Source: JAOXRU01 sp965247735 (lineage in GTDB: Bacteria; Bacteroidota; Bacteroidia; Flavobacteriales; Flavobacteriaceae). Taken from it: 64,000 nt of DNA. Shown here piece by piece: positions 8,847 through 18,572 of the stretch; the stretch's first letter is position 1, and each line of letters starts with the position of its first letter. Under the pieces are notes generated by a model that saw only the letters and a program-made list of their open reading frames with translations, was not told where the DNA came from and searched no databases. The translations under genes were made by a program, and so were the position numbers. Location of the stretch: assembly GCA_965247735.1 (NCBI GenBank), contig CBDFHN010000002.1, positions 4,278,001 to 4,342,000 on the forward strand, read 5' to 3'.

Positions 8847-9299
8847 ATGAAAGTAGTTATCCAAAGAGTAAGTGCTGCAAGTGTTACTATAGCAGAAAAG
8901 GTTGTCTCAGAAATTAAAACTGGATTATTGGTTTTAGTAGGTATTGTAGCAGAAGATACTCAGGAAGATATCGATTGGCTTTCAAAAAAAATAATAAACC
9001 TTAGAATTTTTGGAGATCAAGATGGTGTTATGAATACCGCACTAACAGAAATTGATGGAGAGTTAATAGTAGTAAGCCAATTTACACTTCAGGCGGCTAC
9101 AAAAAAAGGAAATAGACCATCATATATAAAAGCAGCTAAACCAGATGTTGCAATTGCTATTTATGAGGGTTTTGTAGCTAAATTAGAGCAAGATTTAGGA
9201 AAAAAGATAGGAACAGGAGTTTTTGGTGCAGATATGAAAATCTCTTTAGTGAATGATGGACCTGTAACCATTATTATTGACACAAAAAATAAAATCTAA
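8847..9299 (+). CDS. dtd: D-aminoacyl-tRNA deacylase
   Basis: 150 residues, full length for the family. Hydrolyses D-aminoacyl-tRNA (and Gly-tRNA-Ala), protecting translation from D-amino acids. The SQFTL motif is at residues 77-81 and the cross-subunit Gly-cis-Pro motif NDGPVT at 136-141, both essential for chiral proofreading. It follows rsgA with a 52-base gap and no terminator between them. Confidence 0.96.
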   Translation: MKVVIQRVSAASVTIAEKVVSEIKTGLLVLVGIVAEDTQEDIDWLSKKIINLRIFGDQDGVMNTALTEIDGELIVVSQFTLQAATKKGNRPSYIKAAKPDVAIAIYEGFVAKLEQDLGKKIGTGVFGADMKISLVNDGPVTIIIDTKNKI

Positions 9300-9387
9300 T
9301 CTATACTTTTTTGTTTTTGATCGATAATTAAATCATAAAAGCCTTTTTTTGTGTATTTTCGATGGAATTAAAAAACTACCTAAGATT

Positions 9388-11325
9388 ATGCGGTTTAAAG
9401 CAAGGTTTTTGCTGACGGTTTCTGTGTTAACAATTTTTATTGCTAGTGCTCAAGAATCAATATTTTTATCATCACTTACAATTCCTAAAAGCTTAACGAC
9501 AAATGCTAATGCAGTTTTAAGGTTGGAAGAGAATAATATTGTACTCAATTCTTATAAGAGTATGAATGTTAAGTATAAAAGAGTTGTAACTGTATTGAAT
9601 AAAAAAGGAAATACTAATGTGGATGCTTTTTTGCATTTTGATAAGAACGTTGGAGTAAAAAAGCTGAGTGCAATCGTCTATAATAAATTTGGAAAACAAT
9701 TAAAAAAAATCAAGAAGAAAGATTTTATGGATGTTAGTGCTGTTTCAGGAGGCACATTATATTCAGATTCAAGAGTGTATTATTTAGATTACACTCCAAT
9801 TTCTTATCCCTATACTGTGGTTTTTGAGTATGAATATGAGACTTCTAACACTGCATTTTTAACAGATTGGCGCCCTTTGAAAGGCTATTATATAAGCACA
9901 GAGAAAAGTGTATATAGCCTTAGTTGGAAAGAAGATATTGAAATACGAAGCAAAGAGAAAAATTTTGAGGGTTTTGCTATAAAAAACAATTCCTCTTCAA
10001 CACAATTAAGCTATAGTGTTGAAAATGTTGCTGCTGTTCGTAAAGAGGCTTTAAGTCCAGATTTTAAATTTATAGCACCAAGGGTGTTGGTAGCAGCAAA
10101 TAAATTTCATTTGGAAGGAGTAGATGGCTATGCTTCAAATTGGAAAGAATTTGGGATTTGGTATGCAAAAAGTCTATTGCATGATACCAGCGATTTGTCT
10201 GAAGAAACAAAAAGTGAGGTAAGAAAAATGGTATCTGGTGTAGATGATCCTATAGAAAAAGCAAAAATTATTCATAAATACATGCAAGAAAAGACACGCT
10301 ATATTAGCGTGCAGATAGGAATTGGTGGATGGAAACCGATGTTGGCAAGTGAAGTAGATAGGTTGGGATATGGAGATTGTAAGGCACTAACCAATTACAC
10401 CAAAGCATTGTTAGAGGCGGTGGATGTTACCTCCTATGTAACAATTATATATGGAGATTCTAGACGGAAAAGAAGCATAGATGATGGTTTTATGGCAATG
10501 CAAGGTAACCATGCTATACTTGCTATTAAGGACAAAGAAGACCTTGTATGGGTAGACTGTACCAGTCAGGTAGATCCTTTTGGGTTTGTAGCTGGTTTTA
10601 CAGATGATAGGATGGCATTGGTAGTTAAGCCGGGTGGAGGAGAAATGATTAGAACCATACGTTATACAGAAGAAGAGAATCACCTGCTAACAAAAGCAGT
10701 TTGTAAATTGGATACAATCGGAAACTTATCAGGAGAAGTAGAAATAAAAGCAAGGGGGACTCAATATAGCGATAGATATGGCAGCGCATTTAATTTGGAA
10801 ACTAGTTCTAAAAAAGAAATTGAAAAGTATTACAAAGAAAATTATTGGGATTATATCAATAACCTGTCGTTAGAAAAATCAACTTTTTCAAATGATAAGG
10901 AGAAAGTTGTTTTTTCTGAGAATGTATCAGTACAAGCAGAAGCGTATGCAACAATAAGCGGAGATAGAATTTTGGTTGCGCCCAATGTTTTTAATAAGGT
11001 TACTTATGTACCAAAACGGTATCGAAATAGAAAACAAAACGTAGTAATTGAGCGCGGGTATTTAGATGAGGATGAGATTATAGTAAAGTTGCCAAAAGGT
11101 TATAAAATAGAAGCAAAACCAGATGATGTGGATTTAAAAACGAAATTTGGAACATATTCTTTTTCAATTTCTACAATTAATGATGAGCTGGTGTATAAAC
11201 GAAAATTATTGATGATAGAGGGTGTGCATCCTAAAGAAGAATATGTTAATTATAGAAGCTTTAGAAAACAGATAAAAAAATTAGACAATTCAAAAATAAT
11301 ATTAAAAAAAACAAAAATAGACTAA
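9388..11325 (+). CDS. DUF3857 / transglutaminase-like secreted protein (catalytic triad present)
   Basis: 645 residues from ATG 9388; the preferred start gives MRFKARFLLTVSVLTIFIASAQ, a clean signal peptide, whereas a TTG at 9349 would bury it. DUF3857 covers roughly residues 45-210, and a transglutaminase-like fold has all three candidate catalytic residues: C331 in GYGDCKALTNY, H375 in GNHAILAI and D390 in VWVDC. Probably periplasmic. The next gene is a paralogue lacking the triad. The biological substrate of this Bacteroidota family is unknown to me. Confidence 0.85.
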   Translation: MRFKARFLLTVSVLTIFIASAQESIFLSSLTIPKSLTTNANAVLRLEENNIVLNSYKSMNVKYKRVVTVLNKKGNTNVDAFLHFDKNVGVKKLSAIVYNKFGKQLKKIKKKDFMDVSAVSGGTLYSDSRVYYLDYTPISYPYTVVFEYEYETSNTAFLTDWRPLKGYYISTEKSVYSLSWKEDIEIRSKEKNFEGFAIKNNSSSTQLSYSVENVAAVRKEALSPDFKFIAPRVLVAANKFHLEGVDGYASNWKEFGIWYAKSLLHDTSDLSEETKSEVRKMVSGVDDPIEKAKIIHKYMQEKTRYISVQIGIGGWKPMLASEVDRLGYGDCKALTNYTKALLEAVDVTSYVTIIYGDSRRKRSIDDGFMAMQGNHAILAIKDKEDLVWVDCTSQVDPFGFVAGFTDDRMALVVKPGGGEMIRTIRYTEEENHLLTKAVCKLDTIGNLSGEVEIKARGTQYSDRYGSAFNLETSSKKEIEKYYKENYWDYINNLSLEKSTFSNDKEKVVFSENVSVQAEAYATISGDRILVAPNVFNKVTYVPKRYRNRKQNVVIERGYLDEDEIIVKLPKGYKIEAKPDDVDLKTKFGTYSFSISTINDELVYKRKLLMIEGVHPKEEYVNYRSFRKQIKKLDNSKIILKKTKID

Positions 11326-13322
11326 TGAAAAATCTAACAATACCTTTCTTATTCATTCTACTTGTACAGTTTGGTTTTTCACAACAAGTTAAGTTTGGGA
11401 AAATTGAAAAAGATGTGCTTTCTCAAGAAAAACATCAACTAGATCCTGATGCTGATGCTGCAATTCTATATGAAAAAAGAACCACTTATTTTGATTATAA
11501 TGATGATGATGGCTGGTTGGTAATGACCAAAATTCATAGAAGAGTAAAGATTTTTACGACCGAAGGCCTTGATAAAGGAACATATAAGTATTGGTTGGCG
11601 AAGTCCGGAAGTAGTGATGAAAAAATGATAGCCATTAAGGGATATACTTTTAATCTTATTGATGGAAAGATTGAGAAAACGAAATTAAAAAAAGATGGTA
11701 TTTTTAAGGAAGAGGTAAGTAAATACAGAAATAAATCTAGTATAACTATGCCAAATGTAAAGGTTGGTAGTGTATTAGATATGCAGTTTACAATAGTTTC
11801 TCCTTTTTATGCAATAGATGATGTGGTGATGCAGTATGATATTCCTGTTGATAGGATAGAAGCAAAGGTTGATATTCCTAAATATTTTATTTTTAAACGA
11901 TTTCAGAAAGGATATTATCCTGCTAAATTTGAAGAAACAAGAGAGAATCGTAAAATACAAGTGCGATGGAGAGAGAAGACCGGATCTGTTACGACTAAGG
12001 CTAGAATTAGTGATTGGGAATTTTCAGAAAATGTCTACAAAATTTCTGCAGTTAATGTTCCTGCAATGAAAACAGAGGTATTTGTGAGTAATATTAATAA
12101 TTATAGAACTGCTTTTTTGTTTGAAATTGCGCAATATAGGCCTGAAAATGGACTTCATAAAAGTTTTGCAACAAACTGGGATGCTGTTACCAAAAGTATT
12201 TATGAAGTTTCAAATTTCGGATTAGAATTAAAAAAAGAAGGGTATTTTAAAAATGATATTGATGAGCTTCTAAAAGGGGTATCATCAAAAGAGGAAAAAG
12301 CTGTAGCGATATTCGAGTTTGTTAAAAACAAGATGAATTGGGATGGTTACCAAGGAAAATATTGCGATAAAGGTGTTCGTAAAGCATATAAAGAGCAAAC
12401 AGGAAACGTTGCTGAAATAAATTTAATGCTTACCGCAATGCTCAGGTATGCGGGTGTTAATGCAAATCCTGTATTGGTAAGTACACGATCTAATGGAATT
12501 CCGTTGTTTCCAACAAGAGATGGTTTTAATTATGTAATTGCCGCGGTAGAGGTAGAAGATGCTGTAATTTTACTAGATGCAACTGTTAAAAGTGCTGTTC
12601 CTAATGTGTTGCCTTCTAAAGTGCTAAACTGGAATGGACGTTTGGTTAGAAAAGGTGGAAGTTCAACAGAAGTGCCTCTAGTTCCTAATGTTTTGTCTAA
12701 GGAGATAATATCATTAAATGCTACCATTTTAGAAGATGGAGCTTTGGATGCCAAGGTTAGGTTTCAGTATACGAATAATAACGCATTGTCTTTTAGAGAA
12801 CGGAATAAGAATGTAGAAGAGGAATCTTATTTACAAGGATTGGAAACTACATATGACGGAATAGAAATTTCTGAGTATAAAACACAAAATTTAAAAAAAG
12901 TTTATAAACCTGTTGTAGAATCGTATAGTTTTGAAAAAGAGAGTGCTATTGAAGTTATTGGAGATAAAATATTTTTCTCTCCAATGTTGATTTTTACAAA
13001 AACAGAAAATCCTTTAAAATTAGAAAAAAGAGAATATCCTGTAGATTATGGTTTTCCAAGAGAAACAAAATATAGAGTAAGTATAAAAATACCTGAAGGG
13101 TATAAGGTTGAGACTATGCCAGAAAATGCCGCAATTCAACTTCCGGATAATTTGGGTGTATTTAAGTATGCGTTAAAAGATAATGGAAATATGATTCAAT
13201 TGGTTTGTTCAGAATCTATTAGTTCCGCTATTGTGCCTTCGGCTTATTATGATGTATTAAAAGAATATTACAAACAAATGATTGCAAAACAAACAGAAAA
13301 GGTAGTTTTGTCAAAAATATAA
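11325..13322 (+). CDS. DUF3857 / transglutaminase-fold protein without catalytic Cys and His
   Basis: 665 residues with a signal peptide ending near FGFSQ20. Same architecture as the preceding gene, but in the transglutaminase region the Cys position is V362 (GNVAEINLML instead of GDCKALTN) and the His position is Y403 (FNYVIAAV); only D418 remains. It is therefore probably a pseudo-enzyme partner or scaffold. Its start codon shares one base with the preceding stop (TAATG), implying translational coupling and a joint function with the intact paralogue. Confidence 0.85.
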   Translation: MKNLTIPFLFILLVQFGFSQQVKFGKIEKDVLSQEKHQLDPDADAAILYEKRTTYFDYNDDDGWLVMTKIHRRVKIFTTEGLDKGTYKYWLAKSGSSDEKMIAIKGYTFNLIDGKIEKTKLKKDGIFKEEVSKYRNKSSITMPNVKVGSVLDMQFTIVSPFYAIDDVVMQYDIPVDRIEAKVDIPKYFIFKRFQKGYYPAKFEETRENRKIQVRWREKTGSVTTKARISDWEFSENVYKISAVNVPAMKTEVFVSNINNYRTAFLFEIAQYRPENGLHKSFATNWDAVTKSIYEVSNFGLELKKEGYFKNDIDELLKGVSSKEEKAVAIFEFVKNKMNWDGYQGKYCDKGVRKAYKEQTGNVAEINLMLTAMLRYAGVNANPVLVSTRSNGIPLFPTRDGFNYVIAAVEVEDAVILLDATVKSAVPNVLPSKVLNWNGRLVRKGGSSTEVPLVPNVLSKEIISLNATILEDGALDAKVRFQYTNNNALSFRERNKNVEEESYLQGLETTYDGIEISEYKTQNLKKVYKPVVESYSFEKESAIEVIGDKIFFSPMLIFTKTENPLKLEKREYPVDYGFPRETKYRVSIKIPEGYKVETMPENAAIQLPDNLGVFKYALKDNGNMIQLVCSESISSAIVPSAYYDVLKEYYKQMIAKQTEKVVLSKI

Positions 13323-13324
13323 TT

Positions 13325-13651
13325 ATGAATATAGGTGATGCGCAATTAGCAGTTGATAATTGGATAAAAGAGCATGGAGTTCGTTATTTTAATGAACTTA
13401 CCAATATGGCTCAGTTAACAGAAGAGGTAGGAGAAGTTGCAAGAATTATTGCGAGACGTTATGGTGAGCAAAGCGAAAAAGAATCTGATAAAAATAAAGA
13501 TTTAGGAGAAGAATTGGCTGATGTTGTTTTTGTGGTAATGTGCTTGGCGAATCAAACTGGAATAAATTTGCAAGAGGCGTTTGATAAAAAAATGAACATC
13601 AAAACCGAAAGAGATCATGATAGGCATCATAATAACAAAAAACTGAAATAG
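13325..13651 (+). CDS. MazG-like nucleotide pyrophosphohydrolase
   Basis: 108 residues, one all-alpha NTP-PPase domain. The metal-binding pattern is visible: E33-E34-x-x-E37 in LTEEVGEVAR and E62/E63...D66 in LGEELADVVF. Such enzymes hydrolyse non-canonical or excess nucleoside triphosphates to the monophosphate. The tail is basic and His-rich (RDHDRHHNNKK). It begins two bases after the DUF3857 gene, at the end of that operon. Confidence 0.9.
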   Translation: MNIGDAQLAVDNWIKEHGVRYFNELTNMAQLTEEVGEVARIIARRYGEQSEKESDKNKDLGEELADVVFVVMCLANQTGINLQEAFDKKMNIKTERDHDRHHNNKKLK

Positions 13652-13737
13652 AATCTAATTGAAGATTAGCAGTAAAGCATGTGTTTTTTTATGAAAAATG
13701 CAGTAGCTTTTATTGCTCTTATGATTCTAGATTAATA

Positions 13738-13745
13738 TATCTTTG
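13738..13745 (+). promoter_or_regulatory. Probable -7 box (TATCTTTG) before aroA
   Basis: Perfect TAnnTTTG match 42 bases before the aroA start. A TTG at 13713-13715 may be part of the -33 element, but the 22-base spacing is long. Confidence 0.6.
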
Positions 13746-13746
13746 T

Positions 13747-13767
13747 AACCCCTCGTTTGAGGGGTTT
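13747..13767 (+). terminator. Hairpin at the start of the aroA transcript
   Basis: AACCCCTC (13747-13754) pairs perfectly with GAGGGGTT (13759-13766) around a GTTT loop, followed by a T-rich stretch. It lies immediately after the putative -7 box, so it may terminate the MazG operon and also sit at the 5' end of the aroA mRNA. Confidence 0.6.
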
Positions 13768-13787
13768 CTTATTTAATATTATTACAG

Positions 13788-15014
13788 ATGAATTTATTAT
13801 TAAACTCCAATACAACAACTATTAATGCTGAAATAAGAATTACAGGTTCTAAAAGCGAAACCAATAGGTTGTTGTTGTTACAAGCATTATATCCAAACAT
13901 TAGTATTGATAATTGTTCTAATTCTGATGATGCCCAAGTAATGGAAAAAGGGTTGGCTGTTGTAAAAGGAGATGTAGATATTCATCATGCTGGTACTGCA
14001 ATGCGTTTTTTGACTAGTTTTTTTGCAACTCAAGAAAATAGAGAAGTAATACTAACTGGGTCTAAAAGAATGAAAGAAAGACCAGTAAAAGTGTTAGTAG
14101 AGGCGCTAAAAAATTTGGGTGCCGATATTAGCTATCTTGAAAACGAAGGCTATCCGCCACTAAAAATTAAAGGAAAGAAAATAACGAATACTAGAGTTTC
14201 ATTGCCGGCAGATATAAGCAGTCAATATATTTCTTCTTTACTTTTAAATGCTTCTAGTTTAGAAAACGGATTGGTTTTAGAATTGGTTGGGAAGATTACC
14301 TCAGTGCCATATATTAAGATGACGCTAAGTTTATTGGAGCAATTAGAAATAGAGACTTCTTTTGAAGGTAATGTTATAAAAATATCACCTAAAGATAGGG
14401 TAGAGGCAAAAACACTTGTTGTGGAGTCAGATTGGAGTTCTGCTTCCTATTTTTATAGCTGTATAGCTTTGTGTGCAGTAGGATCTCGTGTTGTGCTTTC
14501 GTCATATAAGAAAAATAGTTTACAGGGAGATAGTGTGCTTGCAGAATTGTATAAATCATTTGGAGTAGAGACAGAGTTTTTGGAAAACCAAGTAATTTTA
14601 ACTAAGGTAACTACTAAAATTGATCCTGTTTTTAATTCTGATTTAGCAAATGCTCCAGATACTGCTCAGACTATTGCAGTTACATGCTTTGGTTTGGGAG
14701 TGGGTTGTCATCTTACAGGGCTGCATACCTTAAAAATTAAAGAAACAGATCGTTTGGAAGCGCTTAAGGAAGAATTGTCTAAGTTGGGTGCTTCAATAAA
14801 TGTTACAGACAAAACCTTAACGTTAAAAGAAAGAGGCGAAATAAGTAAGAATATTGCTATTGATACTTATAATGATCATAGGATGGCAATGGCTTTTGCG
14901 CCATTAGCATTAAAAACTACCTTAAAAATTAACGATGCAGAAGTGGTTTCAAAATCATATCCTGACTTTTGGAAAGACATGGCTACTATTGGGATTAACT
15001 CAGAAAAACACTAA
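13788..15014 (+). CDS. aroA: 3-phosphoshikimate 1-carboxyvinyltransferase (EPSP synthase)
   Basis: 408 residues, somewhat shorter than the E. coli enzyme (427). Transfers enolpyruvyl from PEP to shikimate 3-phosphate. Substrate-binding residues are recognisable: GSKSETNR (K22, S23, R27), HHAGTAMRF (T70, R73), KIKETDRLEAL and the C-terminal YNDHRMAMA. The usual GNAGT glycine loop reads HHAGT, a divergence seen in Bacteroidota-type enzymes and possibly relevant to PEP/inhibitor binding. It stands as a single gene between its own promoter and the queA leader. Confidence 0.93.
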   Translation: MNLLLNSNTTTINAEIRITGSKSETNRLLLLQALYPNISIDNCSNSDDAQVMEKGLAVVKGDVDIHHAGTAMRFLTSFFATQENREVILTGSKRMKERPVKVLVEALKNLGADISYLENEGYPPLKIKGKKITNTRVSLPADISSQYISSLLLNASSLENGLVLELVGKITSVPYIKMTLSLLEQLEIETSFEGNVIKISPKDRVEAKTLVVESDWSSASYFYSCIALCAVGSRVVLSSYKKNSLQGDSVLAELYKSFGVETEFLENQVILTKVTTKIDPVFNSDLANAPDTAQTIAVTCFGLGVGCHLTGLHTLKIKETDRLEALKEELSKLGASINVTDKTLTLKERGEISKNIAIDTYNDHRMAMAFAPLALKTTLKINDAEVVSKSYPDFWKDMATIGINSEKH

Positions 15015-15064
15015 TTTTTTAAAATTAATTGCCAAATCACTTGACATCCCCTATGTTGAGATTG

Positions 15065-15072
15065 TATATTTG
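15065..15072 (+). promoter_or_regulatory. Probable -7 box (TATATTTG) of queA
   Basis: Perfect TAnnTTTG with a TTG at 15041-15043, 21 bases upstream, as a plausible -33 element. The resulting leader would be about 175 bases; I see no known riboswitch pattern in it. Confidence 0.55.
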
Positions 15073-15251
15073 CCATCTTGTAAATGAGTAAGATGCAAAA
15101 ACACATGTGCTAGTTAGCGATGTTAGTTTCTGTTTCTTTTTAGTTTAGAACAAAATTATAGTAATTATAACGAACATGGTAGTTGGTCTTTATTTGAAAG
15201 AATAATGAATAGCAAGTAACGTGTAGCCGTTTAAAATAACAAAAATAACAG

Positions 15252-16301
15252 ATGAAATTATCACATTTTAATTTTGATCTTCCTGAAGATCTTTGGGCAG
15301 AGCATCCTACCGAGAATAGAGATGAATCTAGACTAATGGTTGTAGACAGAAAGGCAGGAACTATTAAGCACAAGCAGTTTAAGGATTTGATCAATTATTT
15401 TGATGAAGGAGATGTAATGGTGTTAAATAACACAAAGGTGTTTCCTGCACGTCTGTTTGGGAATAAAGAAAAAACTGGAGCTAGAATTGAAGTTTTCTTA
15501 TTGAGAGAATTAAATGAAGAACAACGTCTTTGGGATGTGTTAGTAGATCCGGCTCGTAAGATTAGAATTGGAAATAAGTTATATTTCGGTGATGATGATA
15601 CTTTGGTAGCAGAGGTTATCGATAATACAACATCTAGAGGTAGAACACTTCGTTTTTTATATGATGGATCTTATGTTGATTTTAGGAATAAACTAAGTCT
15701 GCTTGGAGAAACTCCGCTTCCAAAGTATATAAAAAGAGAAGTAGAGCCAGAAGATAAAGAAAGATATCAAACTATTTACGCAAAACATGAAGGAGCAGTA
15801 GCTGCACCAACAGCAGGATTGCATTTTTCTAAGCACTTATTAAAGCGTTTAGAGATTAAAGGAATCGATTTTGCAGAACTTACTCTTCATGTTGGTTTAG
15901 GAACATTTAACCCTGTTGAAGTTGAAGATTTGTCTAAACATAAGATGGATAGTGAAGAGTTGTTGATTGAAGAAAAAGCAACACAGATTATCAATTCAGC
16001 TAAAGTAAGGAAAAAGCGAATTTGTGCAGTAGGTACAACAGTGATGAGAGGTTTAGAAAGCGCTGTTTCTTCAGCTCAGACCTTAAATACTTATGAAGGA
16101 TGGACAAACAAGTTTTTATTTCCTCCTCACGATTTTAGTATTGCAAATTGTATGATTACTAATTTTCATACGCCTAAATCTACTTTATTAATGATGGTTT
16201 CTGCTTTTGCAGGTCATGATTTAGTAAAGGAAGCGTATGATGAAGCGGTAAAAGAAAAGTACAGATTTTACTCTTATGGAGACGCAATGTTGATAATATA
16301 A
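15252..16301 (+). CDS. queA: tRNA preQ1(34) S-adenosylmethionine ribosyltransferase-isomerase
   Basis: 349 residues, standard length. Transfers the ribosyl moiety of SAM to preQ1 at the tRNA wobble position to form epoxyqueuosine. Family segments are present throughout: LPEDLWAEHP near the N-terminus, MVLNNTKVFPARLFG, GAVAAPTAGLHFS, LHVGLGTFNPV and the C-terminal TNFHTPKSTLLMMVSAFAG. It has its own terminator directly downstream. Confidence 0.96.
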   Translation: MKLSHFNFDLPEDLWAEHPTENRDESRLMVVDRKAGTIKHKQFKDLINYFDEGDVMVLNNTKVFPARLFGNKEKTGARIEVFLLRELNEEQRLWDVLVDPARKIRIGNKLYFGDDDTLVAEVIDNTTSRGRTLRFLYDGSYVDFRNKLSLLGETPLPKYIKREVEPEDKERYQTIYAKHEGAVAAPTAGLHFSKHLLKRLEIKGIDFAELTLHVGLGTFNPVEVEDLSKHKMDSEELLIEEKATQIINSAKVRKKRICAVGTTVMRGLESAVSSAQTLNTYEGWTNKFLFPPHDFSIANCMITNFHTPKSTLLMMVSAFAGHDLVKEAYDEAVKEKYRFYSYGDAMLII

Positions 16302-16318
16302 TTGGTGTTAAAAAATAT

Positions 16319-16358
16319 AGAACCCCGCTTTGCTGTGTTATCAGTATAGCGGGGTTCT
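16319..16358 (+). terminator. Terminator after queA
   Basis: Perfect 11-bp stem, AGAACCCCGCT (16319-16329) with AGCGGGGTTCT (16348-16358). It lacks a long U-run on the plus strand but lies exactly between queA and the rlmN promoter. Confidence 0.8.
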
Positions 16359-16373
16359 TGGTTTATAATGTTA

Positions 16374-16381
16374 TATCTTTG
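16374..16381 (+). promoter_or_regulatory. Probable -7 box (TATCTTTG) of rlmN
   Basis: Perfect TAnnTTTG 18 bases before the GTG start, so the mRNA leader would be only about a dozen bases. Confidence 0.6.
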
Positions 16382-16399
16382 GTTTAATAGCAATTCAAG

Positions 16400-17443
16400 G
16401 TGGGAGAGATAAAAAAGAGAGACATACGTGCATTTACAAAAGAACAGCTTAGAAGTTTTTTTGTTGAAAATAATGATAAGGCTTTTAGAGGGAATCAGGT
16501 TTATGAGTGGTTGTGGGTAAAAGGAGCGCATTCTTTTGACGATATGACTAATGTTTCTTTAGGTACTCGTCAGATGTTAGAAAAACATTTTGTGATTAAT
16601 CATATTAAGGTTGATGTAATGCAACGCAGTACTGATGGGACTATAAAAAATGCAGTTCGTTTGCATGATGACCTTATTGTAGAGTCAGTTTTGATTCCTG
16701 TTGAAAAAAGGACAACAGCTTGTGTTTCTAGTCAGGTAGGTTGTAGTTTGGATTGTAAGTTTTGTGCAACAGCACGTTTAAAACGGATGAGAAACTTAAA
16801 TCCTGATGAGATTTATGATCAGGTTGTGGTTATTAATAATCAGAGTAAGTTATATTTTGATAAACCGCTAAGTAATATTGTTTTTATGGGGATGGGAGAA
16901 CCATTGATGAACTATAAAAATGTATTAATGGCTATTGATAAAATCACTTCAAAAGAAGGGTTGGCAATGTCTCCAAAAAGAATTACTGTTTCTACTTCTG
17001 GAGTGCCAAAAATGATACGTAAAATGGCTGATGACGAAGTAAAGTTTAACCTTGCTGTGTCTTTACATTCAGCTATTGATGAAGTAAGGACCTCTATTAT
17101 GCCTTTTAATGCCAAATTTACCCTTGCAGATTTAAGGGCGTCTTTGGAGTACTGGTACGCAAAGACTGGAACAAGAATTACTTATGAATATGTAATTTGG
17201 AAGGGAATTAATGATAGGCGTGAAGATGTAGATGCATTGGTGAAGTTTTGTAGGTTTGCACCTTCAAAAGTAAATCTTATTGAATACAACCCAATAGATG
17301 ATGGTGAGTTTCAGCAAGCAAATACCGCGGCAACCAATATGTATATAGATATCTTGGAGAAGAACAGGATAACTGTTACTGTAAGACGTTCAAGAGGTAA
17401 AGATATTGATGCTGCATGTGGGCAATTAGCAAACAAGGCGTAG
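16400..17443 (+). CDS. rlmN: 23S rRNA (adenine-2503-C2)-methyltransferase RlmN
   Basis: 347 residues, GTG start just downstream of a -7 box. A radical-SAM enzyme that methylates A2503 of 23S rRNA and A37 of some tRNAs. The [4Fe-4S] cysteines are C115, C119 and C122 in CSLDCKFCAT; the mechanistic Cys near the C-terminus is C340 (DAACGQLA). GMGEPLMNY and VSTSGVP, which contact SAM, are intact. By motif it is RlmN rather than the resistance homologue Cfr. Confidence 0.95.
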   Translation: MGEIKKRDIRAFTKEQLRSFFVENNDKAFRGNQVYEWLWVKGAHSFDDMTNVSLGTRQMLEKHFVINHIKVDVMQRSTDGTIKNAVRLHDDLIVESVLIPVEKRTTACVSSQVGCSLDCKFCATARLKRMRNLNPDEIYDQVVVINNQSKLYFDKPLSNIVFMGMGEPLMNYKNVLMAIDKITSKEGLAMSPKRITVSTSGVPKMIRKMADDEVKFNLAVSLHSAIDEVRTSIMPFNAKFTLADLRASLEYWYAKTGTRITYEYVIWKGINDRREDVDALVKFCRFAPSKVNLIEYNPIDDGEFQQANTAATNMYIDILEKNRITVTVRRSRGKDIDAACGQLANKA

Positions 17444-17520
17444 CTTTTCTTTGTTAAGTACATAATTTTAGTAGGTTTGTGTATCTTTAAACTTAGTTTT
17501 AAAAACTAACAACAGTTCGT

Positions 17521-18498
17521 GTGAAAGTAGTAGAAGAAATTAAAGCACCAGTACATGAGGAGATGGAACTTTTTGAAAAAAAGTTTTACAATTCTATGTC
17601 TTCTAACGTTTCATTACTCAATAGAATTACACATTATATTGTAAATAGGAAAGGGAAACAAATGCGTCCGATGTTTGTTTTTCTTACTGCAAAAATGATT
17701 TCTAATGGTGAGGTTAATGACAGAACTTATAGAGGGGCTTCTGTTATAGAGCTGATACATACCGCTACTTTGGTTCATGATGATGTAGTGGATGAAAGTG
17801 ATCAGAGAAGAGGGTTTTTCTCTATAAAAGCACTTTGGAAAAATAAAATTGCGGTATTGGTTGGAGATTACCTGCTTTCAAAAGGACTATTGTTGTCGAT
17901 TGATAATGAAGATTTTGATTTGCTTAAAATTATTTCTGTAGCAGTTCGTGAAATGAGTGAAGGGGAGTTGTTGCAAATTGAAAAAGCAAGACAACTAGAC
18001 ATTACAGAAGAAGTGTACTACGAAATTATCCGCCAAAAAACGGCCACGCTTATTGCTGCTTGTTGTAGTATGGGTGCAGCGTCTGTAAAGCCAAATTCAG
18101 AAGAAGTAGAGCAGATGAGAAAGTTTGGAGAATGTATTGGTATGGCATTCCAGATTAAAGACGATTTGTTCGATTATGGAGACGAGGCAATTGGTAAGCC
18201 AACTGGTATTGATATTAAAGAACGCAAAATGACGCTGCCTTTAATTTATGTGCTTAATAATTGTTCTAAAAAAGAAAAGGCATGGCTTATCAATTCTATA
18301 AAAAATCATAATAGAAATAAAAAAAGAGTAAAGGAGGTAATCACTTTTGTGAAAGAAAAAGGAGGCTTAGAATATGCAGCGTCTAAAATGAAATCTTTCC
18401 AAGACGAAGCTCTTGAGTTAATTTCTAGATATAGCGATTCTCCATATAAAACCTCTTTGGTGCTTATGGTTAATTATGTAATTGACAGGAAAAAATAA
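17521..18498 (+). CDS. Trans-polyprenyl diphosphate synthase
   Basis: 325 residues, GTG start. Chain elongation from FPP/GPP with IPP, probably supplying the menaquinone side chain. GKQMRP (45-50) binds IPP; the first Asp-rich motif DDVVD is at 87-91 and the second, IKDDLFDYG, near 209-216. Residues before the first motif decide chain length and suggest a long-chain (octaprenyl-type) enzyme, but this cannot be fixed by eye. An imperfect -7 box (TATCTTTA) is at 17482-17489. Confidence 0.92.
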   Translation: MKVVEEIKAPVHEEMELFEKKFYNSMSSNVSLLNRITHYIVNRKGKQMRPMFVFLTAKMISNGEVNDRTYRGASVIELIHTATLVHDDVVDESDQRRGFFSIKALWKNKIAVLVGDYLLSKGLLLSIDNEDFDLLKIISVAVREMSEGELLQIEKARQLDITEEVYYEIIRQKTATLIAACCSMGAASVKPNSEEVEQMRKFGECIGMAFQIKDDLFDYGDEAIGKPTGIDIKERKMTLPLIYVLNNCSKKEKAWLINSIKNHNRNKKRVKEVITFVKEKGGLEYAASKMKSFQDEALELISRYSDSPYKTSLVLMVNYVIDRKK

Positions 18499-18572
18499 TT
18501 TTTTTTACTACCCAGACAACCTTTTTGTAAAACTTAGCGTCTTAGTTAATAGATGACCTTAATAAAAGCAAT

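Noticed and set aside
15073..15251. preQ1-type riboswitch upstream of queA
   Set aside because: The long leader invited it, but no matching pseudoknot pattern was seen.
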